Below are positions 57,289-64,000 of a stretch of 64,000 nt of DNA, piece by piece. Numbering within the stretch: position 1 is the stretch's first letter; the number at the start of each line of letters is the position of its first letter. A model generated the notes under the pieces. It saw only the letters and a list, made by a program, of their open reading frames with translations, was not told the DNA's origin and searched no databases. Both the position numbers and the translations under genes were made by a program. The stretch spans positions 62,001 through 126,000 of the forward strand of contig JAXMCW010000007.1 of the NCBI GenBank assembly GCA_046349155.1, written 5' to 3'. Source of the stretch: Alsobacter sp046349155 (lineage in GTDB: Bacteria > Pseudomonadota > Alphaproteobacteria > Rhizobiales > Beijerinckiaceae).

Positions 57289-59151
57289 ATGACGCCCCCG
57301 CCGACCCGCGCGGCCTCGGTCGCGCCCGCGACCGAGCCTCCTGCCCTTGCTTCGGAGCCTGGCTCCGGTCCGGCGCTCGCCGCGAGCCCGGCGCAGCCGG
57401 CGGAGGCCGAGGCGGGCGCCCGCGCCATGGCGGAGTTCGCCGACGTCTGGGACCACGCCTTCCACGCCTTTCTCGCCCGCCTGACGGGCGGCCTCTCGCC
57501 GGCTGGCCTGGCGGAAGCCTTCATGGACTGGGGCGTCCACCTCGCCTTCTCGCCCGGCCGGCAGGCCGAGCTCGCCGCGCTGGCCATGCGGCAGGGCCAC
57601 CGGCTCGCGGACTACGCGGCCAGGGCCGCGCTCGCGGCGGAGCCGCCGCCGCGCTGCATCGAGCCCCAGCCGCAGGACCGGCGCTTCGCCGACCCCGCCT
57701 GGCGGCGCTGGCCGTGGGACGTGCTGCACCAGGGCTTCCTGCTGCAGGAGGAATGGCTGAAGGCCGCTACCACCGGCGTGCGCGGGGTGACGAAGGCGCA
57801 CGAGCGCATCGTCGAGTTCACCACCCGCCAGATCCTCGACATCGGTTCGCCGTCGAACATGGTCCTGGGCAACCCGCAGGTGCTCGAGAAGACGCTGCGC
57901 ACGCAGGGGCTCAACCTCGTGCAGGGCGCGCAGGCGCTCGCGGGCGACGTGCAGCGCGCGCTGCGCGGGCTGCGCCCGACCGGAGCCGAACGCTTCGTCG
58001 TGGGCCGTGACGTGGCGGCGACGGCGGGCAAGGTGGTGTACCGCAACAGGCTGATGGAGCTGATCCAGTACGAGCCCAGCACCGCGCAGGTGCGGCCCGA
58101 GCCGGTGCTGATCGTGCCGGCATGGATCATGAAGTACTACATCCTGGACCTGTCGCCGCAGAACTCGCTGGTCCGTTACCTGCGCGACCAGGGCTACACG
58201 GTCTTCATGATCTCCTGGCTGAACCCCGGCGCGGAAGAGCGCGACGTGGGCATGGAGGACTATCGCACGTTCGGGATCATGGCGGCGCTGGAGGCGATCG
58301 GCCGGATCGTGCCGCGGGCCCGCGTCCATGCCGCCGGCTACTGCCTCGGCGGCACGCTGCTGGCGATCGCCGCGGCCGCGCTCGCGCGCGACGGGTTCGA
58401 GATGCTGGCGTCCGTCACCCTGCTGGCGGCGCAGACGGACTTCAGCGAGGCGGGCGAGCTGATGCTCTTCATCAACGAGAGCGAGATCGCCTTCCTCGAG
58501 AGCCTGATGTGGAGCCAGGGCACGCTGGACAGCCGGCAGATGGCGGGGGCCTTCCAGCTCCTGCGCTCCAACGACCTGGTCTGGTCGCGACTGGTGCACA
58601 CCTACATGATGGGCGAGCAGGAGCCCGTCTCGGACCTGATGGCGTGGAACGCCGACGCCACGCGCATGCCCTACCGCATGCATTCCGACTATCTCCGGCA
58701 GCTTTTTCTCGACAACGACCTTGCCGAGGGCCGCTTCAAGGCGGGCGGCCGGGCGGTGGCCCTGGGCGACGTCCACGCCCCGATCTTCGCGGTCGGGACC
58801 GAGCAGGACCACGTGGCGCCCTGGCGCTCGGTCCACAAGATCCACCTGCTCGCCGACACCGACGTCACCTTCGTGCTCACCTCGGGCGGGCACAATGCCG
58901 GCATCGTCTCGGAGCCCGGCCATCCGCACCGACGGTTCCGCATGCGCCACGCGCCGCACGGCGAGCCCTATCTCGATCCGGACGCCTGGCTGTCGGCGGC
59001 GGCTCCGCGGGACGGCTCCTGGTGGCCGGCCTGGGTCGCCTGGCTCCAGGCCCGCTCCGGCCCGCCGGCCGCCCCGCCGCGCATGGGGATCCCCGGGGCG
59101 AATCCGCCCGTGCTCTGCGACGCGCCGGGCGCCTATGTGCTGCAGCCCTGA
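57289..59151 (+). CDS. phaC: PhaC, class I-type poly(3-hydroxyalkanoate) synthase
   Basis: Polymerises hydroxyacyl-CoA into storage granules. It has 620 residues. The N-terminal PhaC_N domain (about 100-270) includes WRRWPWDVLHQGFLLQEEW (in part WDVLHQGFLLQ). Lipase-like box GYCLGG has nucleophile C352, and catalytic Asp and His are in GTEQDHVAPW and SGGHNAGIV. The first 45 residues are low complexity. It is 18 bp upstream of the cation ATPase, so the two may share a transcript. Confidence 0.94.
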   Translation: MTPPPTRAASVAPATEPPALASEPGSGPALAASPAQPAEAEAGARAMAEFADVWDHAFHAFLARLTGGLSPAGLAEAFMDWGVHLAFSPGRQAELAALAMRQGHRLADYAARAALAAEPPPRCIEPQPQDRRFADPAWRRWPWDVLHQGFLLQEEWLKAATTGVRGVTKAHERIVEFTTRQILDIGSPSNMVLGNPQVLEKTLRTQGLNLVQGAQALAGDVQRALRGLRPTGAERFVVGRDVAATAGKVVYRNRLMELIQYEPSTAQVRPEPVLIVPAWIMKYYILDLSPQNSLVRYLRDQGYTVFMISWLNPGAEERDVGMEDYRTFGIMAALEAIGRIVPRARVHAAGYCLGGTLLAIAAAALARDGFEMLASVTLLAAQTDFSEAGELMLFINESEIAFLESLMWSQGTLDSRQMAGAFQLLRSNDLVWSRLVHTYMMGEQEPVSDLMAWNADATRMPYRMHSDYLRQLFLDNDLAEGRFKAGGRAVALGDVHAPIFAVGTEQDHVAPWRSVHKIHLLADTDVTFVLTSGGHNAGIVSEPGHPHRRFRMRHAPHGEPYLDPDAWLSAAAPRDGSWWPAWVAWLQARSGPPAAPPRMGIPGANPPVLCDAPGAYVLQP

Positions 59152-59169
59152 ACCCGGCCGGCGCGCGCG

Positions 59170-61746
59170 ATGACGCCGCTCGCCGGGACCCACGCGGAGG
59201 CGGGAGAGGCCGCCGGGGCGTTCTGGACGCGCCCCGCCGAGGCGCTCTTCGCCGACTTGTCGTCCGGGACGGACGGCCTCCCCGCCGACGAGGCGCGCGC
59301 GCGGCTGGCGCGTCTCGGCGAGAACACCCCGCTGACCGCGCGGCGCCGATCCCTCCTGCTGCGCATCCTCGCCAAGCTCGCCGAGCCGCTCGTGGCCATC
59401 CTCCTCATGGCCGGCCTCGCCTCCGGCCTGCTGGGAGACTGGGAGAGCTTCGGCGTCATCGCGGTCATCGTGATGGTCTCCACGGGCCTCGACATCGTGC
59501 AGGAACGCCACGCGGAGACGGTCGTCGACGCCCTGCGCCACTCGGTCTCCCCCACGGCGCGGGTGCAGCGCCCGGAGGGCCTCGTGGACGAGCCCGCCCG
59601 CCGGCTCGTGCCCGGCGACGTGGTGGTGCTGCGCGCGGGAGGCCTGGTGCCGGCGGACGGCGTCGTGTTCTCCGCGCGCGACATGCTGGTCAACGAGGCG
59701 CTGCTGACCGGCGAGCCCTATCCCGTCGAGAAGCGGCCCGGGGTCGCGCAGGCCTCGGCCGCGGCGGAGGCCTCCAACGCCCTGTTCAGCGGAACGAGCG
59801 TCGTGGCGGGCGAGGGGCGGATGCTGGTCGTGGCGACGGGCGCGCACACGCAGTTCGGCGCGATCGCGGCCTCGCTGCAGGCGCGCGCCGCGCCCACGGC
59901 CTTCGAGCGCGGCGTGCATGCGCTGGGCATGCTGATCCTGCGGCTTACGGGCTTCCTCGTCCTCTTCGTCATGCTCGTCCAGCTGCTGGGCCGGGGCCTC
60001 ACGCTGGAGACCTTCCTCTTCGCCGTGGCGCTGGCGGTCGGGCTCACGCCCGAATTGCTGCCGATGGTCATGACGGTGACGCTGGCGCGGGGGGCGATCC
60101 GCATGTCGCGCCGCAAGGTGGTGGTGAAGCGCCTCTCGGCCATCCACGACTTCGGCGCGATGGACGTGCTGTGCACCGACAAGACCGGCACGCTGACCGA
60201 AGCGCGCATCGCCCATGCCGGCGGCTTCTCGCCCGATGGCGCCGACAGCGCGCGGGCGACGATGCTCGCCCGCCTCAACAGCGTGCATGCCGGCGGGGTC
60301 CGCAGCGCCATGGACGACGCGCTGGTCGCGGTTCCCGAGCAGCCCGGCGAGGCCGGCTGGGCTTCCCTCGGAGACCTTCCCTTCGACTTCGAGCGCCGGC
60401 GCTCCTCCGTGCTCCTCGCGCAGGACGACCGGCGCGTGCTGGTGGTGAAGGGAGCGCCCGAGTCGGTCCTGGAGCGCACCACGCGCTGGGAGGGTCCCGA
60501 CGGGGCGTCCTTCGTTCCCGACGAGGCGCGGCGCGCCGCCCTTGCCCGCCGGATCGAGCAGGAGGGTGCGGCCGGGCGACGCCTGCTGGCGGTGGCCTGC
60601 CGCCCGATGGCCTCCGCCTCGCCCTCCCTCACCCTTGCCGACGAGAGCGACCTGGCGCTGGTCGGCTTCGTCGCCTTCGTCGACCCGCCCAAGGCCTCCG
60701 CGACGGAGGCCGTCGCGCGGCTGCGCCGGGCGGGTATCCGCATCAAGATCCTGTCCGGCGATTCCGGCGCGGTGGTGCAGCACCTCGTCGACACCTTGCG
60801 GCTGCCCGCCCACGGCCTCCTCGCGGGCTCCCAGATCCAGGACATGACGGACGCCGCGCTGGCCCGCGCCGTGGAGCGGCACGATCTCTTCGTCCGCGTG
60901 ACGCCGGACCAGAAGCAGCGCATCGTTCGGGCGCTTCGCGCACGGGGCCACGCCGTCGGCTTCATGGGCGACGGGATCAACGACGCCCCGGCCATCCACG
61001 CCGCCGACGTCGGCCTCTCCGTGGAGGGCGGCACGGAGGTGGCGCGCGAGGCCGCCGACATCGTGCTGCTGGAGCCCAACCTCGAGGTGCTCGCGGACGG
61101 CATCGCCGAGGGCCGCCGCACCTACGCGAACATCATGAAATATGTCCGGATGGGCACCAGCTCGAACTTCGGCAACATGCTCTCCGTGGCGCTGGGCTCG
61201 CTCGTCCTACCTTTCCTGCCCCTCTCGCCCGTGCAGATCCTGCTCAACAACCTGCTCTACGACGTTTCGGAAGTGGGCATCCCCTTCGACACGGCGGATC
61301 CCGAGACGCTGGCCCGCCCGCAGGCCTGGGACATGCGCCAGGTGCTGCGCTTCACGCTCGTCATGGGTCCGCTGTCCTCGCTCTTCGACGCGGCCACCTT
61401 CTTCCTGCTGCTGCGCGTGTTCGACGCCGGGGTCGACGAGTTCAGGACGGCCTGGTTCGTGGAGTCGATCATCACGCAGGTGCTGGTGATTTTCGTGATC
61501 CGCACGGCCCGGCCCTTCTGGGCGAGCCGGCCGCACCCGGTCGTCGTCGCCACCTCGCTGGGGGCGCTGGCCGCGGCCCTGGGGATCGCGCTCACGCCCG
61601 TGGGCCACGCCTTCGCCTTCGTTCCCCTGCCCGGGCACCTGCTTCTCGCGATCGCCGGCCTGAGCGTCGGCTATCTCGCCTGCGCCGAAGTGCTGAAGCG
61701 CTTCGCCATGCCCGCCACGCACGGGCGCAGCCACCGCCATGGCTGA
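59170..61746 (+). CDS. P-type ATPase of the Mg2+ transporter (P3B, MgtA-like) group
   Basis: 858 residues. Actuator TGEPYPVEK, membrane motif GLTPELLPMVMTVT (typical of P3B MgtA/MgtB), phosphorylation site D337-KTGTLT, nucleotide domain VVKGAPESVL, and hinge MGDGINDAPA. About ten membrane segments. Mg2+ uptake would support bacteriochlorophyll synthesis, but that link and the ion are inferred. No mgtA-type leader was found in the short upstream gap. Confidence 0.9.
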   Translation: MTPLAGTHAEAGEAAGAFWTRPAEALFADLSSGTDGLPADEARARLARLGENTPLTARRRSLLLRILAKLAEPLVAILLMAGLASGLLGDWESFGVIAVIVMVSTGLDIVQERHAETVVDALRHSVSPTARVQRPEGLVDEPARRLVPGDVVVLRAGGLVPADGVVFSARDMLVNEALLTGEPYPVEKRPGVAQASAAAEASNALFSGTSVVAGEGRMLVVATGAHTQFGAIAASLQARAAPTAFERGVHALGMLILRLTGFLVLFVMLVQLLGRGLTLETFLFAVALAVGLTPELLPMVMTVTLARGAIRMSRRKVVVKRLSAIHDFGAMDVLCTDKTGTLTEARIAHAGGFSPDGADSARATMLARLNSVHAGGVRSAMDDALVAVPEQPGEAGWASLGDLPFDFERRRSSVLLAQDDRRVLVVKGAPESVLERTTRWEGPDGASFVPDEARRAALARRIEQEGAAGRRLLAVACRPMASASPSLTLADESDLALVGFVAFVDPPKASATEAVARLRRAGIRIKILSGDSGAVVQHLVDTLRLPAHGLLAGSQIQDMTDAALARAVERHDLFVRVTPDQKQRIVRALRARGHAVGFMGDGINDAPAIHAADVGLSVEGGTEVAREAADIVLLEPNLEVLADGIAEGRRTYANIMKYVRMGTSSNFGNMLSVALGSLVLPFLPLSPVQILLNNLLYDVSEVGIPFDTADPETLARPQAWDMRQVLRFTLVMGPLSSLFDAATFFLLLRVFDAGVDEFRTAWFVESIITQVLVIFVIRTARPFWASRPHPVVVATSLGALAAALGIALTPVGHAFAFVPLPGHLLLAIAGLSVGYLACAEVLKRFAMPATHGRSHRHG

Positions 61747-61884
61747 GCCGGAGCTCGGCGTCCCGATCGGGCTGCGCGAGCGCCTCGTCCTCCATGCACG
61801 CCGGGCCTCGATGGTCGAGGGGCTCAGGATGGCCGCCTCGATCGCGCGACGGAAGAAGCGGAAGCGGCTTTCGACCAGTCTGCA

Positions 61885-61972
61885 CCATCGTTGCGCGGCG
61901 CACGGCGACGACGCGATCCGGAGGACGCTCGTCACCAACGGGGATTGCTTCGCCGTCTGCTCGCCATGACGG
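61885..61972. repeat. Degraded palindromic intergenic repeat
   Basis: Left arm 61885-61920 and right arm 61941-61972 form an imperfect inverted repeat; GGGATTGCTTCGCCG and the following CTCGCCATGACGG on the right match the widespread alphaproteobacterial repeat whose translations read like CEERSDEAI or DCFAALAMT. It sits just after the ATPase gene and before a convergent gene. Confidence 0.7.
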
Positions 61973-62005
61973 CGGGAGATCGGTTCCGCCAGGCCGGAAC
62001 AGACG

Positions 62006-62641
62006 CTAGTTCATCTTGCAGGAGTGCAGTTGTCCGTCGACGCCGCGATAGGTCTCGCTCGTCGGGTCATAGCTCTTGAACTTGGTGCACCCCGTCCAGA
62101 GCCTGGGGCCGCCGCCCGCCTTGGGCTGGTCGTAGACGATGGTGGTGCCCGGCTGGATCGTCCGCGGCTTCACCTTGGGGACGGGGGCCGGCAGGGCGGC
62201 CTGCGTGGACGCGTCGCCGGCGGGCGCAGCCTGGTCGGTCGAGCGTAGGTCGGGACTCGCCTCGGCCGGAAGGGCAGGAGCCGGCGGCGCGACGGGCGTC
62301 GCCGCAGCCTCCGTCAGCGGCTGCGGCGGCGCCACGCGGGCCGGTTCCGGCGCGGAAGACGGCAGCGGATTGGGCAGAGGCACGAGCGGCCCGCCCATCG
62401 GTGGCTCGGCGCTGCCCGACCCGGGGGCCGGATCGGCGGAGCCGACCACGGCGGGTGCCGAGGGCGCAGGCGACGGAGCGATGGCCGGCGGGGCGGCCGG
62501 CGGCGTGGGGGCGGCCTGGCGCGACGAGGCGACAGGCAGCGGCTCGGCGCCCGGCGCCGTCAGCCTTCCCCCCGTGGCCGCGTAGAGCAGACCCGTCAGA
62601 GCGGCCGAGATTCCGGCCAGCAGAACCACCCCTCTCAGCAT
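62006..62641 (-). CDS. Pro/Ala-rich exported protein with BA14K-like C-terminus
   Basis: 211 residues. A signal-like N-terminus (LRGVVLLAGISAALTGLLYA) is followed by a long Pro/Ala/Ser-rich spacer (about 30-150) and a compact C-terminal motif C-TKFKSYDPTSETYRGVDGQLHSC, here given in part as SYDPTSETYRGVDG. That motif resembles the BA14K-like repeat of Rhizobiales, with a cysteine at each end. The ATG at 62641 has AAGGA upstream; the frame to 62689 is less likely. Function unknown. Confidence 0.75.
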   Translation of the reverse strand: MLRGVVLLAGISAALTGLLYAATGGRLTAPGAEPLPVASSRQAAPTPPAAPPAIAPSPAPSAPAVVGSADPAPGSGSAEPPMGGPLVPLPNPLPSSAPEPARVAPPQPLTEAAATPVAPPAPALPAEASPDLRSTDQAAPAGDASTQAALPAPVPKVKPRTIQPGTTIVYDQPKAGGGPRLWTGCTKFKSYDPTSETYRGVDGQLHSCKMN

Positions 62642-62694
62642 CGTCGTCCTTCGAGATCCGGCCGCGGGGGACCGATACGCGGAATACAAGTTGG

Positions 62695-62729
62695 CAGTCT
62701 CGCACGGAATTCGGGCGAGACTGTGCGAG
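62695..62729. repeat. Nested inverted repeats in the BA14K-like / monooxygenase gap
   Basis: CAGTCTCGC (62695-62703) pairs with GCGAGACTG (62715-62723). The overlapping CTCGCAC (62699-62705) pairs with GTGCGAG (62723-62729). The two pairings exclude each other. This could be a two-state hairpin or a composite protein operator. Confidence 0.6.
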
Positions 62730-62924
62730 TCGTTGGTGCAATCTTAAGGAATTCGTCGACCAAGCGAAGCGCCGCCTCGCGCGGAGCAGCGGTTGGTGCG
62801 GGCGAAACTCACCCGAAGTCAACGAATTCCAAATTGTCAAACCAAGAGACGGACCATAGGCATTCCGGGGACGGCGCGTCCTCGGGCGCGCTCCCCTCGT
62901 CGTCGAGCCCGCCAGGGAACCCGC

Positions 62925-64000
<1,076 letters not shown>

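Noticed and set aside
61739..61969. 76-codon + strand frame overlapping the ATPase stop
   Set aside because: Its second half is translation of the palindromic repeat, it has no ribosome site of its own, and no family resemblance was seen.

Overview
The window is very GC-rich chromosomal DNA from a purple (bacteriochlorophyll a-containing) alphaproteobacterium, most likely a member of the Rhizobiales/Hyphomicrobiales. The call rests on an almost complete photosynthesis gene cluster (PGC) with alphaproteobacterial gene order, TGT-N12-ACA (PpsR/CrtJ-type) operators, a GTTC-N7-GTTC SOS box, a BA14K-like protein and a small RNA locus resembling the rhizobial suhB/mmgR family. No species is claimed.

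Positions 1 to about 38.8 kb are the PGC, in blocks. (a) The aerR/ppaA-type B12 regulator runs off the left edge. Divergent from it is bchFNBHLM-lhaA-puhABC-orf100-acsF-puhE-hemA-crtA-idi on the + strand, nearly all start/stop overlapped. (b) Converging on it from the right is the superoperon crtEF-bchCXYZ-pufQBALMC on the - strand (29.4 to 18.3 kb). (c) crtD-crtC is on +, divergent from crtE across a double PpsR-type site. (d) bchI-bchD-bchO-crtI-crtB-orf56 is on -, converging on crtC. Together these encode ALA synthesis, the Mg branch from protoporphyrin to bacteriochlorophyllide a, spheroidene/spheroidenone-type carotenoids, the reaction centre with a tetraheme cytochrome, and LH1. The ring-E cyclase present is the O2-dependent AcsF. 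bchE, bchG, bchP, bchJ, ppsR and pucC are not in the window and may lie beyond the left edge.

From 38.8 to 44.1 kb there is a three-domain LplT-PlsC-acyl-ACP synthetase fusion with its own TetR regulator, and two unrecognised membrane proteins. From 44.1 to 53.8 kb the theme is DNA repair: a WYL-domain regulator, sbcD and sbcC (sbcC carries a compositionally foreign patch), an mmgR/suhB-like sRNA locus, a cupin protein, and an SOS-box-preceded pair encoding a radical-SAM putative DNA repair protein and UdgX uracil-DNA glycosylase.

From 54.1 kb to the right edge there is a CHASE3 histidine kinase with an Rcp1-like response regulator, a receiver-HWE kinase hybrid, a PHA synthase next to a P-type Mg2+ ATPase, a degraded palindromic repeat, a BA14K-like periplasmic protein, and an incomplete flavin monooxygenase. 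Repeats suggestive of operators lie between the last two genes.

The best candidates for follow-up are the sRNA locus, the crtC gene that lacks an evident start codon, the mosaic patch in sbcC, the SOS-linked radical-SAM/UdgX pair, the matched set of PpsR-type operators, and the repeat-rich intergenic region at 62.64-62.92 kb.
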